Positions 42,999 to 53,013 of a stretch of DNA of 64,000 bases are shown one piece after another. The stretch covers positions 1 through 64,000 of the forward strand of contig JANYGI010000151.1 of NCBI GenBank assembly GCA_025362495.1. Direction: 5' to 3'. Made by a program: the position numbers and the translations under genes. Origin of the DNA: Byssovorax sp. (GTDB lineage: Bacteria; Myxococcota_A; Polyangia; Polyangiales; Polyangiaceae). The notes under the pieces were generated by a model, which was given only the letters and a program-made list of their open reading frames with translations, had not been told where the DNA came from and made no database searches. Positions within the stretch are counted from its first letter, which is position 1. Each line of letters opens with the position of its first letter.

Positions 42999-45230
42999 TC
43001 ACCGCGCGGCGATCGCTCGTCGCAGGATGCGGACGGCGATGCGCGCGTCGTCCGAGCGGCGCACGAGCGGCGCCTCGCTCCCCTCCCCGCGCTCGGCGAT
43101 CGCCACGCGCTGCTCGGCCGCGGCGACGAGCTTCGCCGCGCGCGCCTCGTCGCCGTCGGCGCGGGCCTCGGCGAGATCGAGGTGCCCGCGATGCACCGCG
43201 ATCACCTGGCCGAAGTACGCGTTGTTCGCGAGCAGCTCGTTCGACAGAGCGAAGGCCGCGCGCGCCTCGTCGACGAGATCGACCGACGCCAGCACCGCGC
43301 CGCGCATCCCCTCGAAGATCCCCTCGACGCGCAGATCGCCCACGGCGCGCGAGCGATCGACCGCGCGATCGAGCCAGCGCTCGGCCTCGTGGAGGCGACC
43401 GGCGTCGAGGTGCGTCACACCGAGGTAGCCCATGGTGATCCGCGCCGCGCGCTGGAGCCCGAGGCGCCGCGCGATCAAGAGGGCGCGCTCGTAGTCGCCC
43501 TCCGCGCGATCGAGGCGCCCCGTCTCGAGGTGGTACGAGCCGAGGCCCATCGCCGCGCGCGCCTCGGCGGCCTCGTCGCCGAGCGCGACCGCGAGATCGA
43601 GCGCGGCCTCGTAGTGCGCGCGGGCACCGGCGAGCTCGCCCATCGCCTGGAGCACGCCGCCGATCTGCTGGAGCGCGACGGGCTCGGCGCGGCGATCGCC
43701 GTCAGCGCGCGCCTGGAGCAGCGCGGCCTTGCCGTGCGCGAGCGCCCACTCGAGATCGCCGAGCTGGAACCGCGCCGCGCCGACGGCCAGGCACATCGCG
43801 GTGATCTGCCGCCCGTTCTTCGCCTCGCGCGCCAGGCCGAGCGCCGTGAACGCGTCGCGGTCCGCCTCGACCAGGCGACCCACCGCGCGGAGCGCCCCGG
43901 CGCGGAGCGCGAGCGCGCGCCCCATCATCGCCGGGTCGAGCCCGGGCAACATCGTCAACGCGGCGTCCACGTGGGCGATCTGTGCGCGCGAGAGCCCCGA
44001 TCCCCCGGCGATCACCTCGAGGGCGATCGCCGCGCGGATCACGAAATCCGCGCGGCCCGCGGACGCGCCGAGGTCGAGGATCGCCTCGATGTTCTCGCGA
44101 TCGGCCGCCAGCTCTTCGCGCGTCGGCGCCGACACCGGCGTGATCGGAAAATCCGTGAGCGGGCCGGCCGATCGATCGAGGAAATACTGCGCGTGCCGGA
44201 GCCGCGTCGCCCCGGCGTCGACGCCCTGCTCGAGCAGCGCGGCGGCCTCGGCGCGGATGCCCTCGCAGAGCGCGTACCGGACGCCGCTCTCGGCGCGCGC
44301 CGTCTGGAGCAGGCTCTTGTGCAGCAGCACGCTCAGCACGTCGGCGACGGCGCGCTCCTCGCTGCCCAGGTTCACGACGCGCCTCGCCGCCTCGGGCGTG
44401 AAGCCGCCGTGGAACACCGAGCACTGCGCCAGCGTCTCGCGCTCCCACGGGAGCAGCCGCGCGAAGCTCCACGCCACCGACGGCGTCGCGCCCCGCGCTT
44501 CGCCGGCGCCGAGCACCGATCGCACGTCGCCCGAGCCGAGGCGCGACGCGCAGATCTCGATCGCCAGCGGCACGCCGCCGAGCTGCCGCACCAGATCTCC
44601 TATCGCCGCCGGCTCATCGCCGCTCGGCGTGTACGTGTCCCGCAGCGCCCGGACTCGCTCGACGAAGAGCCGCACCGCGTCGCCGTCGGGCGCCGAGCCT
44701 TCCGGGAGCGAGAGCGCTCGGACCTCCACGACCTCTTCACCGAGCAGGTAGAGCGGCGCGCGGCTCGTCACGAGGAAGCGCGCTTCCCGCGCGAGATCGA
44801 GCCACCGCAGCACCACGCCGGCGCCCCCCGGAAGGAGCTGCTCCACGTTGTCGAGGATCACCAGCGCGCGCCCTCGCGTGGCCAGCGCGCGCCCGATCGC
44901 CGTCACCGCGCCCTCGCCCTCGGTCGTCACCTCGTCGCCGATCTGGAGCGCCCGCGCCAGCGTCGAGCACATCGCGTCCGGATCGCGCGCCTCGCGCAGA
45001 TCGCAGAACCAGACGCCGCCCGCCGTCTCGTAGGCCGAGCGCTGCTCGACGGCAAAGTGGGCCGCGAGCCGCGTCTTGCCGATGCCCGCCTCGCCGCTCA
45101 GCGTGACGAGGCGGCTCTCGGCCACGGCGCGGCGGACGACGCCGAGCTCACGCAGGCGACCGACGAACGGCGAGGCTTCCAGCGAGAGCAAGCTCCGCCG
45201 CCGCTGTCTGGGCAGGAGATCCGCATCCAC
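42999..45230 (-). CDS. STAND-type ATPase with TPR-like repeats
   Basis: A 743-residue protein starting at GTG 45230. The NB-ARC-like ATPase core has Walker A SGEAGIGKTRLAAHF (~44-58), Walker B RALVILDNVE (~120), a sensor SRAPLYLLGEE, and PLAIEICASRLGSGD in the helical domain. The C-terminal half is helical TPR-like repeats (GDRRAEPVALQQIGGVLQAM, LDLAVALGDEAAEARAAMGL). Such proteins act as signal-gated switches in the LuxR/AfsR class, but no winged-helix or LuxR DNA-binding domain is present at either end. It ends 12 bp from the convergent cupin ORF. Role unknown: signalling scaffold or defence-type STAND protein are both possible. Confidence 0.75.
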   Translation of the reverse strand: MDADLLPRQRRRSLLSLEASPFVGRLRELGVVRRAVAESRLVTLSGEAGIGKTRLAAHFAVEQRSAYETAGGVWFCDLREARDPDAMCSTLARALQIGDEVTTEGEGAVTAIGRALATRGRALVILDNVEQLLPGGAGVVLRWLDLAREARFLVTSRAPLYLLGEEVVEVRALSLPEGSAPDGDAVRLFVERVRALRDTYTPSGDEPAAIGDLVRQLGGVPLAIEICASRLGSGDVRSVLGAGEARGATPSVAWSFARLLPWERETLAQCSVFHGGFTPEAARRVVNLGSEERAVADVLSVLLHKSLLQTARAESGVRYALCEGIRAEAAALLEQGVDAGATRLRHAQYFLDRSAGPLTDFPITPVSAPTREELAADRENIEAILDLGASAGRADFVIRAAIALEVIAGGSGLSRAQIAHVDAALTMLPGLDPAMMGRALALRAGALRAVGRLVEADRDAFTALGLAREAKNGRQITAMCLAVGAARFQLGDLEWALAHGKAALLQARADGDRRAEPVALQQIGGVLQAMGELAGARAHYEAALDLAVALGDEAAEARAAMGLGSYHLETGRLDRAEGDYERALLIARRLGLQRAARITMGYLGVTHLDAGRLHEAERWLDRAVDRSRAVGDLRVEGIFEGMRGAVLASVDLVDEARAAFALSNELLANNAYFGQVIAVHRGHLDLAEARADGDEARAAKLVAAAEQRVAIAERGEGSEAPLVRRSDDARIAVRILRRAIAAR

Positions 45231-45389
45231 CGGGGATCGACACTATCACGTGGTCCCGAGCACAGCCCCTGAAAGCATGACAATCGTCAGTGAGCCTTTC
45301 TGGGCTCATGTGCGCAAAGGCCTTTGCGAGAGGCCCAGCGCAGCTTCGAGGTTCGATTGAGGACGGTGATTGGCCGCCTCGACGGACGA

Positions 45390-45674
45390 TCAGCCGCGCC
45401 AGCGCTCGACCTTGCGCGGCAGCTCTTCGCCCGAGGCCACAGCGCTCTTCGTCGCCGCGCGGATCAGCGCCGCCGCCGTCTTCTCGTGCTCGGGCGAGCC
45501 GCCCTCCACGGTCGCGCGGGTCGCGCCGCCCGGCAAGGTGATCGTCGCTTCGAGCGCGAGATCGGCGTCGGGGAGCCGCACGAGACCGCGGTAGATCACC
45601 GTCCCCTGCCCTGCTTCGACGCGCTCTGCGATGTAGCGCGCCCCGCTCGCCGGGCGCCCGATCGGCTGGCTCAT
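45390..45674 (-). CDS. Small conserved-looking protein downstream of bamD
   Basis: A 94-residue cytosolic-type protein (MSQPIGRPASGARYIAERVE, then GTVIYRGLVRLPDADLALEA). A beta-rich middle is followed by a helix (HEKTAAALIRAATKSAVASG) and a basic end. Its start overlaps the bamD stop by 4 bp, so it is translated after bamD. No family is recognised. Confidence 0.7.
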   Translation of the reverse strand: MSQPIGRPASGARYIAERVEAGQGTVIYRGLVRLPDADLALEATITLPGGATRATVEGGSPEHEKTAAALIRAATKSAVASGEELPRKVERWRG

Positions 45675-46516
45675 TGCTTTGCGGCGGGCGCCGAGGGGCG
45701 CTGTCGGGCCTCGAGATCCTTGATCTCGTCGAGGAAGCGCCGCGCCGTGGGCAGGAAAGGCCCGGTGAACTCCTTCACGACGCGCTCGAAGACCGCCCGC
45801 GCGTCGGCGAGCCGCTTCTGCTTCATCAGCGTCTCGCCCTTGAGGACCAGCGCCTCGGGCGTCAGGCTCGAGCCGGGATACGTCTTGAGGGCGAAATCGA
45901 TCCGCGCCACCGCAGCATCGAAGTTGTCGTTCTTCAGGTAATAGCGCGCGACATAGAGCTCGTGGCGCGCCATGCGGCCGGTGACGACGTCGAGCATGTA
46001 CGCGACGTCGCTGCGATACCGACTCTTCGAGAACTCGCGCAGGAACGACCGGAGCTCCTTGTAGGCCTCGGCCGTGGTGGCCTGATCGCGCTCCTCGGCG
46101 GGCGGGAGGAGGATCGTATCGTCGATGTCCGCGAACAGGGCCTTCGTCAGGCGATAGCGCGAGTACTCGACGTCGGGATCGTTCTTGTGGTTCTGGGCGA
46201 ACTCGCGATACCCGCTGATGGCGTCGGAAAACTTTTCCTGCTCGAAGTCGACGTCGGCGAGGCGGAGCTCGGCGAGGCGGGCGTAGCGGGTGTACGGGAA
46301 CAGGCGGCGCACCTCGGCGAGGAGGGCGCGGGCGTCTTCCCAGTTGCGATCGCGGAAGGCCGTCATCGCCTCTTCGTAGCCCGCGCGGGCGTCGTCCGTG
46401 TACGTCAGCGTGGCGTGGCGGGCGCCGATCTCGAAGCTGTCGCAGCCGAGCGAGCCCGCGCCGATCCCGAGGACGAGCGCGGCGACGACGAGCGACGGAG
46501 CGGAACGCAAGCGCAT
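45671..46516 (-). CDS. bamD: Outer membrane assembly lipoprotein BamD
   Basis: A 281-residue lipoprotein, normal for the family. The signal peptide has lipobox AGSLGC (Cys25). About five TPR units follow: YEEAMTAFRDRNWEDARALL, FPYTRYARLAELRLADVDFE, YREFAQNHKNDPDVEYSRYR, RMARHELYVARYYLKNDNFD and GETLMKQKRLADARAVFERV. The HKNDPDVEYSRYRLTKALF stretch is typical. BamD is the essential TPR partner of BamA. The gene is divergent from a sigma-54 regulator with 96 bp between starts. Confidence 0.9.
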   Translation of the reverse strand: MRLRSAPSLVVAALVLGIGAGSLGCDSFEIGARHATLTYTDDARAGYEEAMTAFRDRNWEDARALLAEVRRLFPYTRYARLAELRLADVDFEQEKFSDAISGYREFAQNHKNDPDVEYSRYRLTKALFADIDDTILLPPAEERDQATTAEAYKELRSFLREFSKSRYRSDVAYMLDVVTGRMARHELYVARYYLKNDNFDAAVARIDFALKTYPGSSLTPEALVLKGETLMKQKRLADARAVFERVVKEFTGPFLPTARRFLDEIKDLEARQRPSAPAAKQ

Positions 46517-46612
46517 GACAGCGCCGTCAGTAGTCAAAAAATGTCCCGCGCGCCAGCCCTTCCCACCAAACGAGCAGATCGGTGCCGCGGGGGTGCTGGT
46601 AACCTCGCGGGC

Positions 46613-48193
<1,581 letters not shown>

Positions 48194-48251
48194 GGCGGGC
48201 AGCCGCGGAGCGAGGGAGATCGGTTGATGTCCCCCTCGCTCGAACGCGGCT

Positions 48252-48641
48252 TCAGGGGGCCAGGAGCAGGACCTTGAGCTGACTCGGCACGAGGCGGATC
48301 CCCGGGCAATTCGTGGAGTTTTGCAGGGCGACGCTGGTGAGGCGCGTCGCGGGCAAGCCGCCGACGAGGACGGTGAACGCCGCGGTGAGGTGCCGTGAAG
48401 GCCCCATCACGGTGCCCGAGGCGACGCCGAGCGCGACTCCGGTGTTGTCCCCGTTCGTCATCACGATGACCGTCCCGAGGTTGTGCGCCGGAGCGCACAT
48501 GAAGAGGACGTTGTACACCGCGGGGACGCCCATCGGCCCGAGCGCGAGGTTGGGATACGGGATCGGCAGCGGCACCGGCGGCGTCAGGCACACGTCGGGG
48601 AAGCCGAGGTCGAGCCCCATCATCTGCGTGTCTGCGAACAT
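48252..48641 (-). CDS. DUF4150 PAAR-like type VI spike tip protein
   Basis: A 129-residue protein with the DUF4150 opening LDLGFPDVCLTPPVPLPIPY-PN and a beta-rich body (GTVIVMTNGDNTGVALGVAS, TVLVGGLPATRLTSVALQNS). DUF4150 proteins are PAAR-like caps that sharpen the VgrG spike of type VI secretion systems. Many carry C-terminal toxins; this one ends with the cap domain. AAGGAGGACGC precedes the ATG. It is the last gene of the vgrG operon, so effector delivery may be non-covalent. Confidence 0.85.
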   Translation of the reverse strand: MFADTQMMGLDLGFPDVCLTPPVPLPIPYPNLALGPMGVPAVYNVLFMCAPAHNLGTVIVMTNGDNTGVALGVASGTVMGPSRHLTAAFTVLVGGLPATRLTSVALQNSTNCPGIRLVPSQLKVLLLAP

Positions 48642-48651
48642 GCGTCCTCCT

Positions 48652-49305
48652 TCAACCGACGTGGATTTGCTCGCCGTCGACCTTCACCAGCTCTTCGGCG
48701 GTGATCAGGGCGTTCTCGGCGTGGAGGCTCATCGACGACTTCGCGCTGTAGTCGATGTGCTCGGCCTTGACCTGATCGAGCTCGTCGACGTGGCGGAACG
48801 AGCGCTTGACCCGCTGCGAGAAGCGATCGAGCACCTGATCGAGGCTCCCGGCGACGACCTTGATCTTGTCGACCTCGGCCCGGGCGAAGGCGCCGAGGAA
48901 CGAGAGGCGCTCGAGGACGACGTTGCCCTCGCGCGCGTTGACGCGGAGAGCGCCGGCCGAGATGGCCACCTCGTTCGAGGAGAGCAGGTGGACGCCCTCC
49001 TGCGCGGCGACGCTGAAATGCCCCGCGCGGAGCTGGATCTCGAGATCCCCGTCGGCGACGATCCGGCCCGTGGCGCCGGCCTCGCGCTCCAGCACCGCCG
49101 TGACGTAGCAGGTGCCCGTCGGCGTCGTCAGCAGAGCGACGGTGTCGCCGTCCTCCGGCTCGATCAGGCAGCTCACCGCTCGCTTGGCGCGGTACTCGCC
49201 GCCTCCGGCGCGCACGGCGAACAGGCCCCCTTCGCGGGTGCCGGTGATCAAGCCGATCTCGTGGGAGAGTGCCTCGTCGTCGAGCCGGCGCAACAGGTTG
49301 TTCAT
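48652..49305 (-). CDS. DUF3540 type VI secretion accessory protein
   Basis: A 217-residue protein from ATG 49305 (MNNLLRRLDDEALSHEIGLI). An N-terminal OB-like segment (VSCLIEPEDGDTVALLTTPT) precedes repetitive beta-strands (DGDLEIQLRAGHFSVAAQEG, SNEVAISAGALRVNAREGNV) and a helical C-terminus (IKVVAGSLDQVLDRFSQRVK). DUF3540 proteins occur with VgrG, DUF2169 and PAAR-like genes; the strand repeats resemble the VgrG spike extension, so it may extend or cap the spike. It lies 10 bp from the DUF4150 gene and 11 bp from the pentapeptide gene. Confidence 0.8.
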   Translation of the reverse strand: MNNLLRRLDDEALSHEIGLITGTREGGLFAVRAGGGEYRAKRAVSCLIEPEDGDTVALLTTPTGTCYVTAVLEREAGATGRIVADGDLEIQLRAGHFSVAAQEGVHLLSSNEVAISAGALRVNAREGNVVLERLSFLGAFARAEVDKIKVVAGSLDQVLDRFSQRVKRSFRHVDELDQVKAEHIDYSAKSSMSLHAENALITAEELVKVDGEQIHVG

Positions 49306-49316
49306 GGGGATGGCCT

Positions 49317-50381
49317 CTATCGTCCTTCGGGTTGCGCAGCGGGGCGCCAGTCTTCGGCTCGCGCCAGCTCTTCGTCGTTGCCGAGCGCCATGGCCCGGCT
49401 CGACCACACGGTATCTTGCTCTTTGACGCGGTGAAATCGCGCGCGAAGCAGCGTCGCCCGCGAGAAATCAGCCGCCGACACGTCGGCGTGGGTGAAGTCG
49501 GCGTAGGTGAGCTCGGCGCCGTTGAAGCGGGTGCCCACGCAGAGGGCGCGATGGAACGCGCACTGGTAGAGATCGGCGCCCGCGGCGTCGGCGCCCGAGA
49601 GGTTGGCGTCGACGAAGAGCGCCTGCCGGAGCCGCGCCCGCTTCAGGCTCGCTCGGCTCAAGCGGGCCTCGACGAAGAGGGCATTGTCGGCGACGGCGTC
49701 GTCGAGCTTGGCGTCGGTGAGATTGGCACCCTTGAACCCCGCCCGCGAGAGCTCCGCGCCCGTGAGATCCGCGCCCGTGAGATCGCACCCGCCAAACTGC
49801 GTCATCGCGGCCGAGAGGCCCGCGAAGGCCACGCCCGCGAGGTTAGAGTCGGTGAGCACCGCCATCTCGAGCCTGGCGCCGACGAACGAGGTCCTGGTGA
49901 GATCCGCGCCGAGGAGCACCGTTTGCTTCAGGCTCGCTCCGGCGAGGCTCATCCCCAGGGTGCGGGCCTTGAAGAACGTGGTGCGGTCGAGGTTGGCGCC
50001 GTCGAGGCTCGCGCCGGCGAGGCCGGCCTTCGTCAGCGCCGCGACGGTGAGATCGGCGCCGGTGAGATCGGCCGCCGAGAAATCCGACTCGGCGAGCTTC
50101 GCCGCGACCATCCGCGCCTGGCGCAGGCTCGCGCCGACGAAGCTCGTCTTGTGGGTGCTGACGGCGTGGAGCACGGCGCGGTCGAGGTTCGCGCCCGAGA
50201 GATCGCAGCTCAAGAGGGCCGACTCTTTGAGGTTGGCGCCCTCCAAATTGGCGCCCACCAGACTGACCTCTTCGAAGATGCCTCCGGAGAGATCGGCCCC
50301 CGAAAGATCGATCCCCACGAGGCTCACCCTGGTGATCATCTCGCCGGCGCGGACCCGGGCGACGAGGTCATCCCGGTGCAT
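49317..50381 (-). CDS. Pentapeptide-repeat protein of the T6SS operon
   Basis: A 354-residue protein almost entirely of A(D/N)L-type pentapeptides (LSGADLSGG, LVGANLEGANL, LTGADLTGAEL), predicting one long right-handed quadrilateral beta-helix. About 330 residues in repeats correspond to some 16 coils. It has no signal peptide. It starts within the last 14 bp of the DUF2169 gene. As a cytosolic partner it may be an adaptor between VgrG and cargo or itself cargo; DNA-mimic activity known for MfpA/Qnr relatives is a further possibility. Confidence 0.82.
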   Translation of the reverse strand: MHRDDLVARVRAGEMITRVSLVGIDLSGADLSGGIFEEVSLVGANLEGANLKESALLSCDLSGANLDRAVLHAVSTHKTSFVGASLRQARMVAAKLAESDFSAADLTGADLTVAALTKAGLAGASLDGANLDRTTFFKARTLGMSLAGASLKQTVLLGADLTRTSFVGARLEMAVLTDSNLAGVAFAGLSAAMTQFGGCDLTGADLTGAELSRAGFKGANLTDAKLDDAVADNALFVEARLSRASLKRARLRQALFVDANLSGADAAGADLYQCAFHRALCVGTRFNGAELTYADFTHADVSAADFSRATLLRARFHRVKEQDTVWSSRAMALGNDEELARAEDWRPAAQPEGR

Positions 50382-53013
50382 GGTCGGTCCTCGGCGCGAT
50401 GAAGCGGATCTGGGTCAGATAGGCGTCCTTCATGATCGTGCCGCCGTCGACGACGACGTCGAGCAGATCGGCGCGGAACAGGTTGGCCCCGGCAAAGCTT
50501 GCTCCAGAGAGGGTGGCGCGCTGAAGCACCGTTTGCATCAGGTTGGCCGAAGCGAGGCTGGCGCCGGTGAGGTTGGCCTTCATGAACATGGCGTCGCGCG
50601 CGACGGCGCGGCTGAGATCGGCGCCGGTGAGGTCGCACTCGCTGAGGTCGGCCCCGAGGAGCGACGCGTCCAGGAACGAGGAGCCCGCGAGCCGCGTCCC
50701 GCGGAAATTGGCGCGATTGAGGCTTGCATTGCTGAAGTCGGCGCCCTCGAACGAGCAGCCCTTGACGACGCGCAGGTTGTCGAGCTTCGCGCCGTGGAAG
50801 ACGGCGCCCTCGCCGGTCGAGCCGAGGAACACCGCCGAGACGAGCGCCGCGCCCGTGAAATCGACGCCGTTCACGTTCGCCATGAGGAAATTGCACTTCG
50901 TCAGATCGGCGCCGGTGAGGCGGAGCCCGGTCAGATCCGACTTGAGGAACGTCACCCCGGCGGCGGAGGCGCCGGCGAAGCTCGTCTCGGCGAACAGCGC
51001 TCCTCCGAGATCGGCGCCGACGAGGCGCGCGCCGGCGAGATCGGCCTCCTGGAGCTCGGCCCGGGTGAGCACGGCGAACGACAGATCGGCGTTCTGGCCC
51101 TTGAGCTCGCCGAGCCTGGCGAAGCCGAGGTTGGCCCCGCGGAGCTTGGCGCCGGAGATATCCGCCCGGGTGAGGTTGGCGCGGGCCATCATCGCCGAGG
51201 TCAGATCCGCGTTGCGCAGGCTGCTCCCGGAGAGATTGACACTCTCCAGAAAGCAGAGCTGGAGCTTCGCGCCCGAGAGATCGAGGTTCGAGAGATCGAG
51301 GCCGGTGAAGTCGCGCCCGGCGAGGCTCTCACCCGCGGCGACGGCGGCGACGATCTCGGCGCGCGCGGCGGCCGAGGCCTCGGCGTCGCGCGGGGCCGCC
51401 GGATCCTGGTAGTGGCCGAAGAGGCGATAGGCCTCCTTCAAAGCATCCTCCGCCTTCTGCAAGCGCCCGAGCAAGGTGGGATCCGCGAGCTGGGCCTCGA
51501 CGTGCGGCAGCGGGACTCCGGCGTTGGCGCCGAGCTCGGCCTGCGCGCGCAGCTTGGCGAGCTCGCCCTCGGCGGTGAACGTCGGCGGCCCGCCCTGGCC
51601 CTTCTTCTGATCGCGGACGATCGTGTCGTAGTCGAGCCCGTTGGCGATGCAGGCCGCGCGGGCCTTCTGCTCGGCCTCGGCGCGCTGCTTGTGCGCGTCG
51701 GCGAGCTTGACCTCGAAATCGGCCTCGAGCCCGGCGGCGAGCTCGGCCACCTGATCGATATCGAACGGGGCGGCCGGCGGCGGCATCGGGGGGATCACGC
51801 TCGGATCGAGGCCCTGCGCGCGCAGCTCGTCGCGGGACTTTTCGAGGGCGAGATCGACGCGGCGGCGCTGGTTCTTCTCCAGCAGATCCTCGTCGTCGAG
51901 GAGGGTCTTGCGCGCGGAAGGCCGGGCGAGCCCCTCTTGATCCGCGAGCCCCGGCGGGAGGAGATCTTGATCGCGGAGCAAGTGCAGATAGCCAGTCTTC
52001 CGGTCCAGCCGCTGGGCCAGCACCGTCCGGTAGTGCTCGACCGGCCGCGGATCCTCGGGCTGCTCGATCCCGCCGATGATCTGGAGCACGTCGGCCGCGT
52101 CGGCCTCGGCCACCGAGGCCACGCCGCGAAAGATGAGGATCCCGCGCTCTTCGTGCGGAAAGAGGTGCACGGTGTCGAGCCGCATCTTCACCTCGCGCAG
52201 GCCCTGCCCCTCGGACTCGGAGCCACGCTGGCGGATGAACGCCCGCACGCCCAGGCCAGGCAGCTTCCCCACGATGGTGCCCTTCGAAGGGTGCATGTTC
52301 TCGATGGTGAAGGCCTCGTCGCCCTGGAAGAACCCCGGGATGCGCTGATCCTCGAGCGCGGCGCTGAAATAGGCCACGTCGAAGTCGGCGGCGAAGCCGG
52401 GATACCGCTGCTCCAGCCAGGCTTGATCGTAGGTACCGAGCTTGCTCGCGCGCTGCGGCCAAGCGATGTCGAGCGGGCCGAAGCCCGAGGGCGCGGGGCG
52501 ATCTTTCGGAGAGCGGACGAGGTGCTTCGGGTGCTCGACGTTGGGCAGCGGGTGAACCTCGCCCGTGGGGCCGATGACCGCGCTCAGGCCCTTGCCCACG
52601 GGGTTGTCAGGGAAGCCCGGCCCGCCAAAGGCGTTTTGCCAGGAGACGGGCATCTCGGTGAAGGGCTCGGGTTCGGTGGCGACGCCGAGCTTCCAGCGGC
52701 GATTGCCCACGATCCAGAGCGTCTTGTCGACAGTGCCAATCTGGACGCGCACCGAGCAGGCCGGGCGCGGCCCGCCGCGGGTGTAGCCCTTGCCCGTGAC
52801 GAGGACCTCGCCCTGGGCCTTCGGGAGCAGCAGATCGAGCGGCGCCGCGCCGAGCTCGCGGCCAGCGAGCTGCCACAGGCTCGTCTCCTTGTCGAGGCGC
52901 GTGGGCGACTCGAAAGGGAAGATCAAGAGCCCGGTCACCACCAGGTGATTCGAGCCTTTGGTCTCGAACACCCGCGTGAGCAGGCCGAGCTTCTGCGGCT
53001 TGACCGTCTTCAC
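50368..53013 (-). CDS. DUF2169 adaptor fused to a pentapeptide-repeat domain
   Basis: An 881-residue protein starting at GTG 53013, which shares GTGA with the vgrG stop. Residues ~1-310 form a DUF2169 domain (WQLAGRELGAAPLDLLLPKA, PVSWQNAFGGPGFPDNPVGK, RLDTVHLFPHEERGILIFRG). A charged helical region (~370-530) follows, including a coiled-coil-like stretch (AELAAGLEADFEVKLADAHK). Residues ~545-870 are pentapeptide repeats (LDLSNLDLSGAKL, ARANLTRADISGAKLRGANL). DUF2169 proteins accompany VgrG genes and are thought to be effector-loading adaptors; the fused beta-helix suggests it binds the following pentapeptide protein or the spike. Confidence 0.87.
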   Translation of the reverse strand: MKTVKPQKLGLLTRVFETKGSNHLVVTGLLIFPFESPTRLDKETSLWQLAGRELGAAPLDLLLPKAQGEVLVTGKGYTRGGPRPACSVRVQIGTVDKTLWIVGNRRWKLGVATEPEPFTEMPVSWQNAFGGPGFPDNPVGKGLSAVIGPTGEVHPLPNVEHPKHLVRSPKDRPAPSGFGPLDIAWPQRASKLGTYDQAWLEQRYPGFAADFDVAYFSAALEDQRIPGFFQGDEAFTIENMHPSKGTIVGKLPGLGVRAFIRQRGSESEGQGLREVKMRLDTVHLFPHEERGILIFRGVASVAEADAADVLQIIGGIEQPEDPRPVEHYRTVLAQRLDRKTGYLHLLRDQDLLPPGLADQEGLARPSARKTLLDDEDLLEKNQRRRVDLALEKSRDELRAQGLDPSVIPPMPPPAAPFDIDQVAELAAGLEADFEVKLADAHKQRAEAEQKARAACIANGLDYDTIVRDQKKGQGGPPTFTAEGELAKLRAQAELGANAGVPLPHVEAQLADPTLLGRLQKAEDALKEAYRLFGHYQDPAAPRDAEASAAARAEIVAAVAAGESLAGRDFTGLDLSNLDLSGAKLQLCFLESVNLSGSSLRNADLTSAMMARANLTRADISGAKLRGANLGFARLGELKGQNADLSFAVLTRAELQEADLAGARLVGADLGGALFAETSFAGASAAGVTFLKSDLTGLRLTGADLTKCNFLMANVNGVDFTGAALVSAVFLGSTGEGAVFHGAKLDNLRVVKGCSFEGADFSNASLNRANFRGTRLAGSSFLDASLLGADLSECDLTGADLSRAVARDAMFMKANLTGASLASANLMQTVLQRATLSGASFAGANLFRADLLDVVVDGGTIMKDAYLTQIRFIAPRTDHAPG

